Both the position numbers and the translations under genes were made by a program. A stretch of 64,000 nucleotides of DNA, taken from NCBI GenBank assembly GCA_050084515.1, contig CM114272.1:27776001-27840000 (forward strand), written 5' to 3'. This document shows positions 36,739 through 47,309 of the stretch, one piece after another. The stretch's first letter is position 1; each line of letters opens with the position of its first letter. Under the pieces are notes generated by a model that did not search any database, had not been told where the DNA came from, and was given only the letters and a program-made list of their open reading frames with translations. The DNA is from Blasia pusilla (lineage: Eukaryota; Marchantiophyta; Marchantiopsida; Blasiales).

Positions 36739-37751
36739 TGTCGTGCGCCTACTCTCCTTGAACGTTAATCTTGTTTGTTGCGAAGCGTCGCGTTGATGAG
36801 GGTCACGCTCTCAACGCTGATCTGCATCCAAACACGCCGGTTAGTCGGGTCTTGGATCAATCAGCGGGATTACTTTCCGAGTTTCGTCTCGAATCTCTCT
36901 TCAAGCTCAACCTTCCTAGTTTCGCGGTTTCCAACACGGGCAAGTCTCGAAAGACTTGGGACAGACTTTCTGGTCGGTTCAGGAACTGAACGCGGCGTTT
37001 CGCGCCTAGCGGTTCCAACTGTCCGATGAACATCCAATGAGTTCCTCACCAAGACTCGCAAGTGAATCTGGTTGGAATCCAAGTGTGGCGTACAAAGTCC
37101 ACTCCCTTGGATCAGGTTTGGGTTTGGGTTTCGCGCCAAACTCCCGTTTCATCCGTGCCTCAAACGCCGTTTGGCGCCCAAAGTGGGGTTTCGTTTCCCG
37201 AGACATCTCAGAGAAGGTACTCCCCTTACTAGTACTTCTGGGGATCTCCGGGGCCCCCTACATTTAGGAAAGACACCGGGCCCCTCATTGGCCCTCAACC
37301 CGATTGCTCTCTGAATCGTTTTCGGCCAATATCTCAGCCTGTACTTATGCGTTTGCTGAGATCTTTGGTGCGTTGGAAGCGTCTCAAGATCAGCTTTCCA
37401 ACGCGCCCTTACTTGTCCCGAACGCATCTCGGAGCTCAACGTTATGGTCCTAAACACAGTCAGATTCTCACAAACGCTAGCCGTGTTCCAAACTGGTTCT
37501 CACCTCTTTGGCAACCAACCTCCAAGACTCAACTCATCTCAAGTCTCGGCTCGCGTTTGGTCTAGGTTTCCTGGTCGCGACCACTAACGCATGAAACGCA
37601 CAACTCTGTTCCACGTTTCGTCTCTTAGACTTTTCCAAGAGACTCTTCCAAACGCCTCTCCAAAGCGCAAACCTCGCGGCGTGAGTTCCTTTGAGTTCTG
37701 ATGTTTCGCTTGGCGCGTATTTGGTGTTGTTTGGTTATGAGGGTCGCGACA
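36739..37751 (-). repeat. A1 5' LTR
   Basis: 1013 bp. Compared with the 3' LTR it lacks scattered 1-4 base groups between about 36780 and 37290 (for example CGCCGG for CGCACTTCGG and CATCCGTGCCTCAAACG for CATCCCGTGCCTCTGAAACG). It is almost identical from about 37310 onward. This uneven pattern is unlike simple ageing. Confidence 0.9.
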
Positions 37752-38360
37752 GGATGCATCTTCAACAATTATGCTAGCAAAGAAGGACATGCATGGTCAA
37801 TGGATTGATAGGCGGATGTGTGGGAATTACCGTTCTATCAATCGGCATACGAAGGCCAATCGCTATGCTATGCCTACTCTCAAGGAGATCTTTGATGTAG
37901 TGGGGTATGCAAGGATCTTCACTTATTTGAATTTCCGTGATGGCTATCATCAGTTGCCCATATGGATAGAGGACATTAAGAAGGCATCATTTTGGGGCAT
38001 AGATCCTTTCGGGAAGGATTGTTTGTACCACTGGCGGTTCTTACCATTTGGATTGAAGAATGCCCTTGGGGGTTTTCAACGAGTTATTGATAGGATTTTG
38101 GCTGGTTCGGATTATGCAAGATGTTTTACATAGACAATATTATTGTCTTCAATGCCATGGTAGAGGATCATGAGAGACATCTTGAGGAGGTGTTTCAAAC
38201 ATTACAGTTACTTGAACTGAAGTTACATCTAGGTAAGTGTAGGTTCTTCCATGAGCAGATCGAGTACCTTGGACACACAATTTATCTAGGGGGTATTGGA
38301 GTTCAACAGAAAAATGTGAAGGCCATAGCGCGCATTCTCCGCCATACTCACGGGCTTGTT
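37752..38360 (+). pseudogene. Ty3 family B, copy B1a: RT continuation
   Basis: The translation matches B2 RT: IMLAKKDMHGQWIDRRMCGN, RYAMPTLKEIFDVVGYARIF, ELKLHLGKCRFFHEQIEYLG and GVQQKNVKAIARILRHT. The catalytic loop is FYIDNIIVF, with N in place of the second D (YIDD to YIDN). At the site where B2 has a TAG stop (46571) B1a still has CAG (VQQ). It ends abruptly at about 38360. Confidence 0.85.
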
Positions 38361-38384
38361 TTATTTATCATTTATATGATTGAG

Positions 38385-38447
38385 TGCATAGGGTAGTGGT
38401 AGAAAAGCCTTACTTTAGTAAAAGTGGCTCATGTTCAAATCCTACCT
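38385..38447 (+). repeat. tRNA-like segment, possible SINE head
   Basis: GGTAGTGGTAGAAAAGCC (38392-38409) resembles a pol III A box, and GTTCAAATCC (38433-38442) fits a B box, 24 bases farther on. It is followed by purine-rich DNA with repeated GGATGGA words (about 38470-38610). It starts just where the RT homology stops. A tRNA-derived SINE is possible, but no second copy was found in the window. Confidence 0.3.
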
Positions 38448-38879
38448 TCACCAATTTAAGTTGTAGATAGAGGAAGGATGAACACATGGATGGGGAGTGG
38501 GAGACTTTACAATGGATGGAGTATAGTTGGAGGATGGAAAATGGATGGAGGGAGAGTATCAGAGAGAGGGTCGACATACAAAACATGGATGGATAGATTG
38601 AGGATGGAAAAATGAGGAGCACACATATGTTTTTATTGATGTGTTACTCTCTTATTAATGACTTGGTGGCCTTAATCATTACGAGTCATTTTTTTATCCT
38701 ATCACCCTCAGTAACAACCCCTGCTCGGACGTAGTAGACGCCCCTGTCTCGTAAGGTGAGCGCTGCCGGAGTTAATGACTCAAATTTGTTATATATCAAA
38801 GTCATAAAATGCAAGATTTTCTTCTAGTTTTAGGGGAATGCCTATGTAGAGGATTCTCATGTAGAGGATAGGCTTGAGG
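38448..38879. other. No recognised gene
   Basis: GGATGGA-rich purine tracts followed by a stretch around 38700-38780 (CCCTCAGTAACAACCCC, AATGACTCAAATTTG) that echoes the TGACTC cluster at 28.4-28.9 kb. Confidence 0.35.
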
Positions 38880-39300
38880 AGTAGCATGTGATGACAAATG
38901 TGACAACACCTATTTGCGACACTAGTACTTCTTCAACTTTATGGAAGACAAACATTGATTTGTGGAGGAGTGCAAATGAGCTCGCGAGGCAAGTGCGGAG
39001 CCGAGTCTTTGCTTTAGATCAAGACATAATAGATTTACCACACGCTCTAAGAGTGGAGATATTGATACCCTTGGACACCATATCAATTGTGTCACAATAT
39101 CCCAAGGAGGATGTACATATACTAGGTCTCTTTGGAAGGATTAGTACTACTTTGGTTGTAGAGTTACAGGCCGGAGTGCAAGTACATAAATAATTTTATT
39201 TTGAGAGGGATGATACTACATATAGAGTCTCATTACACCATGAATTGAGACTATTCAAGCAATATCCTCATTTATTGCCAATCGCTGCAGTGAGCCGACA
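38880..39300 (+). pseudogene. Ty3 family B, copy B1b: methyltransferase N-terminal part
   Basis: 38888-39193 encodes a linker with LDTISIVSQYPKEDVHI followed by LGLFGRISTTLVVELQAGVQ. It aligns with B2 LDTIPIMWCIPEEGIRV and LDLFGGISTGLAVV, the SAM-binding motif I of cytosine-5 methyltransferases. Motif II follows as FERDDTTYRVS (B2 VESDDVARHVS), then QYPHLLPIAAV (B2 HFPDLLSASAV). The motif I FGG is changed to FGR. After 39300 it joins a sequence (VEFYRVDGIDG) that recurs at 51.88 kb but not in B2. Confidence 0.65.
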
Positions 39301-39481
39301 TGTAGAGTTCTATCGTGTTGATGGCATAGACGGTCAACAAGCTCTTTGGGTATAACTTTGTCTTGAAGTGTCAAGTGAAGTTGACAACAAGTGCATTGCA
39401 TTGGGATCATCTTTTTTTTTATGATTCTCCTTATTTGCTCTTTGTTAATTAGGTGACCTCTTTATTGGGTCAAGGATCATG
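39301..39481 (+). other. Segment shared with B3 at 51880-52050
   Basis: VEFYRVDGIDGQQALWV here and VEFYCFDNIDGHWVVLV at 51.89 kb, followed in both by KLCLEV-type sequence, a serine-rich tail and ACTCTTTGTTA/CTCTTTGTCAG. It replaces the middle of the methyltransferase in both copies. I do not recognise it. Confidence 0.5.
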
Positions 39482-40893
39482 TCACGACTATTAGGATAGA
39501 TCCATGGGATCAAGCAAAGCGTTTGCACGAGTAGTGGAGGACAGGCTCTAGAGGTTGAGGATGACCTGTTGAGGCCCCGGAAAACCTGAGAGAGCAGGTT
39601 TTCCCTTCGTTTCGGCTCATTTGGAGCCATATAGAGAAACTTACTATTTTGGGTAAGTTTCTAGATTAGGGATAGTTTACTTTCCAATTTTGGAAGTGGC
39701 CCTTGACCCGCTATAGCAGGTTAAGAGCCAAGGAGATGACCTGCGAGCATAGGTTACCGTTGAGAGGGTTTGGGAGAGGGAAGGGGATATACCTCCAAGA
39801 GAGAGAGCTTGAGAGCTTATTATGTCTTTGTTGAACCTCTTGGCATAAGGCGGCGGAGCTATGGTCCCTTGCCTTGTGAGTGTAACCCAAGCCTCTCATT
39901 AGGAGAGTGGGTTTGGTTTGACATGAGAGAGAGTGCACACCTTTGAGAGCTATGGTCTGAGATGGTGTAGAGAGAGATTGGATCTTACTTTACAAAGAGA
40001 GAATGAGAGAATGAGAGAGCTTCATGGGGGAGCTCGCTGGTCACTCGCTGTTTTTGCAGGTTGGAGATCGTGTTCCCCATTCAGCGGCTCATGGGAGTGC
40101 TCACCGGAGCAAGGTCTGCTTTGATTGTTCTTTGCATTTGCCGATTTTTCGTGTGGAAGAGTGGCGCGCGGAAACGCCGTCCAATTTTTGATAGGGATTG
40201 AGTATGGGGGCGGGTTGCCCCATGCCGGTGTTCTCGGGAGCACCATGTAGCTTGCTGATTTGTATTTTTACAGGTTTTACATTTTCGTTGGGAGAAATCA
40301 GCGCGGAAGCACTGCCAAATTTTGTGTAGAAGAAAGAGACATTGGGCTTTACAAAAATTCCCATCAGTTTTTACTGGAATGTCTGATTCTAAATACTTTT
40401 TGACGCTGGCGTAGATCGTGAAGTTGTGCACATTGTGCAACAAACAATTTGAAATTTGGACTGCAAGAAAAAAGTTATGGTCAATCTTGCAAAACTGCAT
40501 TGCTAGGCAATTTTTAGGGTTAAATTGTTCAAACCCTAAACCAGCCGTCGCCATCATAGTCACCGTCAATCAACACCATCACCATCAATGGTCCATCATC
40601 CGTTGTCCACCCTTTGGTTGCCATTTCCTCCGTTACGGAGTGGAGGGTCTTCCACGATGTTCGTTGATTCTCTGACTTGCATCACCACCACATACTTTGT
40701 TTTGGCCGCCACCGTCATCGTAGTTTCGTCATCAACCACTGATGGTAGATGACCTCCGGTTATGGTGTTTGAGTTTTGATTTCATGCTACTATGTTGTGA
40801 TTGGTAGCCGCTCGATGATGATCGAGTACCGTGCCGTGACGCCCGTAGCCGCAACGCGCCGTCGATTGCCACACCGTGCCGCTCGTGGCCGCA
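39482..40893 (+). repeat. Dispersed repeat C, copy C2
   Basis: Inverted partner of 1400-2874. It starts TATTAGGATAGATCC and runs to the CCGCTCGTGGCCGCA block. A third, truncated copy of the outer end lies at 48886-49018. Because C2 precedes and a C fragment follows the B2 element, C may be the LTR of family B, but no tRNA primer site or polypurine tract was found to prove it. Confidence 0.6.
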
Positions 40894-41643
40894 CCGCACC
40901 GTCTCGATCGTGGAACCGCTCCATTATTGTGGAGCAGAGTGTGGGTTTATTGTTGATTGAAGAGGGCATGCCGCCGAGTGTTGCATCCCACCATTGAGGG
41001 CCGTGCCGTTCATAGCCATTCCGTGCCGCCAGCAGCGTCGCACCGTTTCGTTGGAATCGCACTATCTATCGATGAGTTTTGAGCGGCGTCAGTACGGGAG
41101 GAGTATGGCTTGCTGATTGGAGGATTTGTCTCCATGACCGAGTTGGGGTCAAGATTTGCAGTTGCTGAGGAGCGACATCGACATGTGTTCAGGTTATCCA
41201 TTATGATCCTTTACCCTGCACGTGTGAGGGATTATGGGATTTGGGTAGTTTATTTGGGGATATTGGGTGTGTGGATGTTGAGAGCATCATTTATGTATGT
41301 GGTTTAGGGTACATAGACCTGTGTGGGATGTCCAGAGTTGAGGGTAGGTTGTCGATGAGATGATAACCTGGTTGATTTGCCGCACCACGCCGCTTGTTGC
41401 CGCACGTTACACCTCTCGGGGAGGGAGAGTGTAGATCGAGTGCTGCATGTTTGGGATGAGTGATTGAGGGATTAATCACGAGGTTGAGAGTGATCGAGTG
41501 AGAGGGGCACGAGGTTCATCACGGCGTCCGTTCGGGACTTTGAGAGGCGAGGTGGTGAACCCGAGAGTAGCTCTAGAGGTTTTACGCAGAGTGGCGCGAG
41601 GTTCCGAGGGTCTCCACGTGAGGGACCACCTCAACCTCATTCT
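40894..41643 (+). other. Leader region of B2
   Basis: GC-rich stretch between repeat C2 and the gag region with repeated GTGCCG words. No conserved frame. I searched for a TGGTATCAGAGC-like primer site and saw none. Confidence 0.35.
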
Positions 41644-42835
41644 ATGTCATTGTCACACAAGGGGGAGGGTGTAGAGGAGTTTGTGAGCACATCACCACAC
41701 ATTGTGAGTGGTCCTTCCAGTTGGGCGTACGAGATGGACAACCGGGGTAGAGGACCGCGTAGGTTTTCAGGTGCAGTAGGTACGATTGAGTTGCACGATT
41801 TCATAGCAGAATTTAGGAGTTGGTGCGACTCCCAGCGGGCTAGGAACTCTACAGAGTTCAACCCATTATGGAACGGTATGTTCCAGCATTTAGAGGGGGC
41901 GCCCATGGACGATTACCATGAGTTCTCTCAGAGATATGCACGTGAGATCGAGGCGTGGAGGCTCTACTATGACCGACATTATGTGTCATAGACGGAGCCG
42001 TTCCCAGATGAGGAGGAGGAGGAGTCAGAGAGGCTACTTCCTCTTCCACTAGTGACGTTTTAGGAGGGGTCACTCGCACGGGAGCAGTTGCACCGTCTAG
42101 TCGGGTTTGTCCCACGTTCAACCGTGTGGTTGAGTTCTTTGCTGAGTTGAGGGCGAGCTATTAGGGGGTACGGACAGAGAAGTTGCGGAGCACCACGACT
42201 TCCAGAGGCGACTGGGTGAGAGTTTGCGTGAGGCTTACACTGGCTTGCGCCGGTTGATCAACGTCACTCAAGGGGTGACAGAGGCTCAGGCTATCTATTC
42301 ATGGTACGCAATGCTGGACCGGACCCTGCGGACACGGGTGCGGGAGGGATGCTTCTTATGAACACCTCTCCTACGTTGAGAGATGTTTTTAGGACCGTTG
42401 AGAATATTGAGCGCAACATGGCAGAGGAGAGCGTAGCTACCATGGGTTCTGGGTGAGAGCAGTCGCGATTGTCTGCACCACCTGTGCAGCAACGTGGACT
42501 CTGAGATAGGTCGACTGTGGCACCACGAGCTCATGGAGGATACCGGGAGGCAGTGCCACAAAGACCTGCGCCTTCATATGCGGCTCGGCAACAACCGCCT
42601 ACTATTACTTGTTAGTCATGTGGGGGAGCCCATCATCAACGCGATTGCACTTGTCAGGGTCATGGACGTGTGCCTCAACATGGAGGAGGAGATGGTGCTG
42701 CACCAGGAGGTTATCAGTGTGACTATTGTCAGAGGTATGGTCATACACGCGCCAGGTGTTTCAGTTTACATCTTGAGTTACGTCCGGACTGAGGGCCAGA
42801 GAGGGCACCAGAGCGAGTAGCCGGTCCGAGTGGGC
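41644..42835 (+). pseudogene. B2 Gag with CCHC zinc knuckle
   Basis: The start is open (41644-41991) with IELHDFIAEFRSWCDSQRAR and FQHLEGAPMDDYHEFSQRYA, a Ty3-type capsid pattern. It reads through TAG at 41989, 42061 and 42162 and frameshifts near 42300-42540. The last part has a perfect C-X2-C-X4-H-X4-C knuckle, CDYCQRYGHTRARC, at 42718-42759, which lies in a different frame from the overlapping open stretch. The B3 copy keeps CDHCHQYGHTRDRF at 50514, with the last Cys lost. Gag packages the element RNA. Confidence 0.75.
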
Positions 42836-43344
42836 TAGAGATCGTGCATCAGGTGGTCTCGTTGGGGGACGAGGAGCTGGAGTTGCCCGACACGGTGGTG
42901 GAGCTCGTCGTGGAGGAGGTACAGTCCTACCACCTAGATGCATTGAGGGAGATGCCGGGCGTAAGGCTAGGATGGCTGCTCAGATACATCAGCTACAGGA
43001 GCAGATTACCGCTATGGCATTGAGATTACCCGATGCCAGATCTGTGGCTTCGACATCATATGGAGCAACCAAAGATATGGAGGGTCCTGGTTGGATGTGC
43101 GGGGTTGCCTAGATGGAGGCAGCCGCAGTTGTGACGCGTGGAGCAGCCGTAGAGTTGGATCCACACCGAGGGGAAGCCAAGAAACAGACTAGGCTTCCTC
43201 AGTCTTTCACGTTGTCCGAGGCGATGAGGACCCCCTTGATGGGTCCTAATCATAGTTCCTCGAGAGTTGGTGATGTTTTTGGTGTGCAGGCACGGAGGGC
43301 GATGGGAGAAGCGAGTGCAGCGACTCATATTGTTGATGCTTAGG

Positions 43345-44060
43345 AGGGGCATATGTCGAACACATTGTTGGGGGCGGCCACTATTGTGTACCGCGCTCCT
43401 TTATTTTCTGCTTCCGATGTTATGACATTGGGCGGTACGCCCGCTGAGGCTTTTTGGCTGGCCGCTACGCTATGTGAGCGTGGAGTTGGAGTTCATGCAT
43501 CACGTTTAGAGGTGATTGCAGAGGAAGTGATGGACTTGCCCTTGGAGCGGATGCTCAGGCCGTCCACGTCAGATTCATGGTAGGTTGCGGTTGCTAGGAT
43601 GGCGGAGATGCTTGCTAGACCCGTGATAGAGCATGCCATGGCTTCTCATGGTGTTGTGTTGCTGGATAACCGAGGAAAGGTCTTCCAATTGGTGAGTTCC
43701 GGAGGTAGAGCTTTTAGTCAGCAGCGCGTCTTGTTGGATTCAGGAGCGCAACCCCTGATGTTGGGCAAAGCGTCATTCAAAGGATTGGGCTTGACGAGAG
43801 CCGATGTGGAGCGTTGTCCATTCCGGATACAGACATCCTTGGATGGAGCGAGTACCATACACTATATCACCCGACATGAGGTCGTGGTGAGGATTCTCCC
43901 AGGACATCCTACAGATGAGTCCGTGGTGCGAGCCAAGGCGATAGTGACTGATGCAGAGTCCTACGACGTCTTGGTTGGTGGAGCAATGTTATATCCGATG
44001 GGGTTTTCCTTGGATTACTGGGAGGAGTCAACGTCCTACAGACCAGGATGGCAGTAAGAT
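43345..44060 (+). pseudogene. B2 Gag-protease linker and retropepsin
   Basis: The linker (43353-43583) has APLFSASDVMTLGG and LERMLRP. After a TAG at 43581, 43599-44057 is open with LLDNRGKVFQL, the protease active site RVLLDSGAQPLMLGKASFKG (DSG) and a C-terminal MLYPMGFSLDYWEES. It ends in TAA at 44055 where Gln is likely (GWQ then DDG). The linker is the part of family B that most often survives as fragments (7.4, 10.2 and 51.2 kb). Confidence 0.75.
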
Positions 44061-44169
44061 GATGGGCGCCTTAGCTCATTACCCGTTCGATTCATGTGCA
44101 GTGATCGAGCGACGGCCAGGAGAGGTGGAGACCTTAGCAGCATTTAGCAATGCCATCACTTGGCTCAAT

Positions 44170-45514
44170 TGGCCTAGTGATTTGATTGAGGGACATGTCC
44201 ATGCAGAGGATACTCCCGTTCCTGACATTTCTATGGAGAGGAGTGTTATGGTAGCTGCATCATTCCGTGGAGGAGAGGTGCCGTTGTGGGGCTCGACTGA
44301 GGAGCTTTGACGATTGGCAGATGAGCACATGCAGACCGCGTGGAGTGAGGCATTTGCATTAGAGCGTGATGAGTCTAAAGAACCCGAGGTAGCAGGGAGT
44401 GCTACGATGACATCCTTGGATACCATACCCATTATGTGGTGTATCCCAGAGGAGGGTATTCGAGTGTTAGATCTCTTTGGAGGGATAAGCACCGGGTTAG
44501 CTGTTGTTTGCAGGCAAGAGTGTGAGTGCAGTAGTACCTGTATGTGGAGAGTGATGATGTTGCGAGGCATGTCTCAATACGACATATGGCGTAGTTATGC
44601 CTACATTTTCCCGACTTATTGTCTGCGTCCGCGGTACAAGGGTACCATAGTTCTCTACCGAGGGATATTTCGTTGTTGGGGGCGCAGGACTTAGAGCAGG
44701 TAGGGACCATTGATTTGGTCATTGCCGTTTGGCCATGTTAGGGCCAATCAAGTGCTAGATGAGGCAGCGGGTTGGATGACACTCGGTCCAGGTTGTTTTG
44801 GGAGATGTTGAGAGTCTTAGGCAGTTGCAAGAGCACCAGTCTCGTTCTCCAGCCTACATTCTGGAGAATGTGCCGATCTTAGGAGACTCCAGGTCATGGG
44901 TGGTGATGAGTGCTCATCAGGTGCGTGCCTAGATTGGCCCAATAGTGTTCTTGGATGCGGAAAGTGTAGGTTCTAGAGCCCATCTCCGCGTCTATGGTGG
45001 ACCAACTTGGTGCCCCATGCGGTGTTACGGAGGGTGTATGCGAGAGTGGAGTGCCCCTCCCATTAATTTGTTAGTGGATTCCATTCTGGATCCAGGTCGT
45101 TGATCATAGGTAGTGAGGCACGATAATCGACCATCATTGATTGTGGTCAACAAGATAGGCCAGCCGCGGGCAACATTGCCCACGTTTGTGAGTTTTCCCG
45201 CTTCCTATGCATACAAGGAGGCCGGTCCTTGCTTGGTTTGGGATGACCAGATTCAGTGGTTGGCGGAGCCCAACGTCGACGAGAGAGAGCGAGTGATGGT
45301 ATTTCCCAAAAGAGTAACGGAAGTACCGTCAATGTTAGAGGCATCACGACGTCATGTCTTGGGTCAGGCGATGGACTTGAACTGCTTGACATGGATCCTC
45401 AACTTGGGAGTGGCTGAGCAGCGTCGTATGAGATCGCGACAGATCATAGCGGTTGCGTTGGTGAGCCCCATGCCTACCGAGACGGTGGACTTAGTGGGAG
45501 GGGGCGAGACCTGA
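44170..45514 (+). pseudogene. B2 cytosine-5 DNA methyltransferase-like domain
   Basis: Found between protease and RT in three frames. Motif I, GIRVLDLFGGISTGLAVV (44458-44511), is the SAM-binding loop. Motif II is YLYVESDDVARHVS, after a shift. Motif IV is IDLVIAVWPC, a TAG at 44739, then GQS; it carries the catalytic Pro-Cys, and the lost residue is Gln in PCQ-type enzymes. Motif VI is YILENVPILGD with Glu-Asn-Val at 44864-44872. A motif VIII-like LWWTNL starts at 44992. The target-recognition and motif IX-X part is open at 45113-45514 with ATLPTFVSFPASYAYK, ERVMVFPKRVTEVPSMLEAS and LGQAMDLNCLTWI. The order is that of DNMT3-type or bacterial enzymes, not the rearranged plant DRM order. In principle it would methylate DNA at C5. 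This copy is broken by shifts and stops. The assignment is by motif only, without a database search. Confidence 0.8.
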
Positions 45515-45715
45515 GGAGACCTACACACAATGGGAGATCAAGAGAGACACCCTTAGACTTCTTGGGATGTTTTGCACATACGCCAGGAGATGATAGCCAC
45601 ATCATCGAGCGTGGTTCTGGACACTACACGTGGAGAAGATCAGAGTTTGCAGTTGGCTGCAAGAGAGCGGCCGAGTGTTGTTGTTCGAGACGGGGTTGCA
45701 CCATAGCAACCACCG

Positions 45716-46675
45716 ATGCCCACACTGGAGAGTGCTACCGTAGTCACGTCGGAGACTTGGGAGCCAGATATGGGCCCTAAGTTGACAGGAGGAGAGCGGC
45801 GCCGGATACATCAATTCCTCAAGAGTTATAGGAGCTGCTTTGCATTTAGCATGGAGGATTTGGGTACGCTGAAGGGACCGGGGATCCGCATTGAGTTTTC
45901 TAGTGATACGCCGATCTTCCGACGACCCTACAAGTACAGTGATATGGAGAGGGCTCTGATTCACAGTAGGAGCGAAGACTTGGTCAGAGCAGGACTAGTG
46001 GAGATATCGCATGGGGAGTATGCATCAGCCACTCTTATGCCCGCCAAGAAGGATGTGCATGGCAACTGGACAGATATGCGGATGTGTAGGGATCACCGAC
46101 CTATCAATTGGCAGACGAAGTCCAATAGGTATGCCATGCCCACCCCTGAGGAGATCTTTGATGGGATTGGTCACGCAAAGGTCTTCAATTCATTGGATTT
46201 GTGAGCCGGAGACCATGAGTTGCCTATCAGATTGGAGGACAGTCAGAAGACGGAATTTTGGGGCATCGATCCTCGCGGGAAGGATTGTTTGTACTAGTGG
46301 CGGTTCTTACCATTTGGGTTAAAGAACGCCCCGGCTGAGTTTCAGAGGATCATGGATAGGATCTTGGCTGGTCTGGATTTTGCTAGGTATTATATTGATG
46401 ACATCGTAGTCTTTAGCACGACGGTTGAGGAGCATGAGCGACATCTAGAGGAGGTATTTCGACGATTGCAATCACATGGGCTGAAGCTACATCTAGGCAA
46501 ATGCAAGTTCTTCTATGACCAGATTGAGTACTTGGGTCATATGATATACCGAGGGGGCCTTGGTGTTCAGTAGACAAAGGTAGAGGCTATCTCACGCATT
46601 CCACGCCCTACAGATGTGAGCCGTGTTCGCGCATTCATGGGATTGGCTAACTTCTATCGGCGGTACGTCAAGGGA
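45716..46675 (+). pseudogene. B2 reverse transcriptase
   Basis: Opening block EFSSDTPIFRRPYKYSDMER (45893 on), then ATLMPAKKDVHGNW, RYAMPTPEEIFDGIGHAKVF, the fingers-palm FWGIDPRGKDCLY, WRFLPFGLKNAPAEFQRIMD, the catalytic ARYYIDDIVVFSTT (YIDD) and LKLHLGKCKFFYDQIEYLGH. Stops at 46202 (TGA for Arg), 46295 and 46571 (TAG for Gln) interrupt an otherwise well-kept protein. It ends in the thumb at FYRRYVKGL, where about 300 bp leading to RNase H are missing. Confidence 0.88.
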
Positions 46676-46679
46676 TTGC

Positions 46680-46950
46680 AAAGTGGCTTACACTAGCCGC
46701 TCGAACAATGTTGCAGAGGCAAAGTACAGTTCGTATGAGGGTGAGTGCTTGGTTGCGGTGTGGGCTATCGCGCATTTCAGGTGTTGCTTATGGGGCAACC
46801 CCTTTACCATCATCACTGATCATCAACCACTGAAGTGGTTGATGAAGTCCGACAAGCTTACAGGGAAGCTTGCGAGATGGGCTTTGTTGTTGTAGGAGTA
46901 TGATTTTCAAGTGGTACACGCTCAATTAAGATGCAGATGGGTTGAGTCGT
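46680..46950 (+). pseudogene. B2 RNase H
   Basis: VAYTSRSNNVAEAKYSSYEG, ECLVAVWAIAHFRCCLWG and NPFTIITDHQPLKWLMKS are the standard Ty3 RNase H blocks, with the E of YEGE and the D of TDHQ intact. A TAG at 46893 and a TAA at 46927 follow, then DADGLSRNP, the end of the domain. The N-terminal strand with the first catalytic Asp is gone with the deletion before 46680. Confidence 0.8.
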
Positions 46951-47309
46951 AACCCATGCGTGAGTCAGCGAGATGCGAATGGAGCTCGATGGCATGGAGA
47001 GCATGGCACGCGTCAGCCTATTTAGGCATGTTGGCTATGGAGAGCCAGAGTGTGGAGACTTCGATGGCGAGGTCTAGTGGAGAGTCCTTGGATCCCAAGG
47101 CCAGTGAGGAGACGACATGTGGCTGAGATTTTCATGATGATGGAGTAGTCTTGGAGTACCTTTGTATTGGCAGCGTTGCGAGCACCATGGGTGCTAGCGA
47201 GCGGGATCCGATCCTACAACAGGCCAGACAGTTCCGTTGGGAGGGAGCACATGTTTTGAGGGTTTGGGAGGATGGTAGAGTATGCATAGTGCCACATGCT
47301 TTGTAGAGA

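Larger units (their letters stand above)
30346..37751 (-). mobile_element. Ty3 chromovirus family A, copy A1, full length with TSD
   Basis: The 7406-bp element is bounded by TGTCG...CGACA LTRs at 30346-31378 and 36739-37751 and flanked by the 5-bp duplication GGATG (30341-30345 and 37752-37756). The interior holds an initiator-Met primer-binding site, a gag-pol region, a C-terminal chromodomain and a purine-rich tract. The coding order protease, RT, RNase H, integrase marks it as Ty3/gypsy. Its LTRs differ by 20 bp in length, mostly through small gaps in the 5' LTR. Its insertion in B1a dates it after family B amplification. Confidence 0.93.

Noticed and set aside
44170-45514. Host methyltransferase gene with introns rather than an element domain
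   Set aside because: It is embedded between protease and RT in the same direction, no splice-site pattern explains the frame changes, and the same linker-motif order appears in copy B1b.
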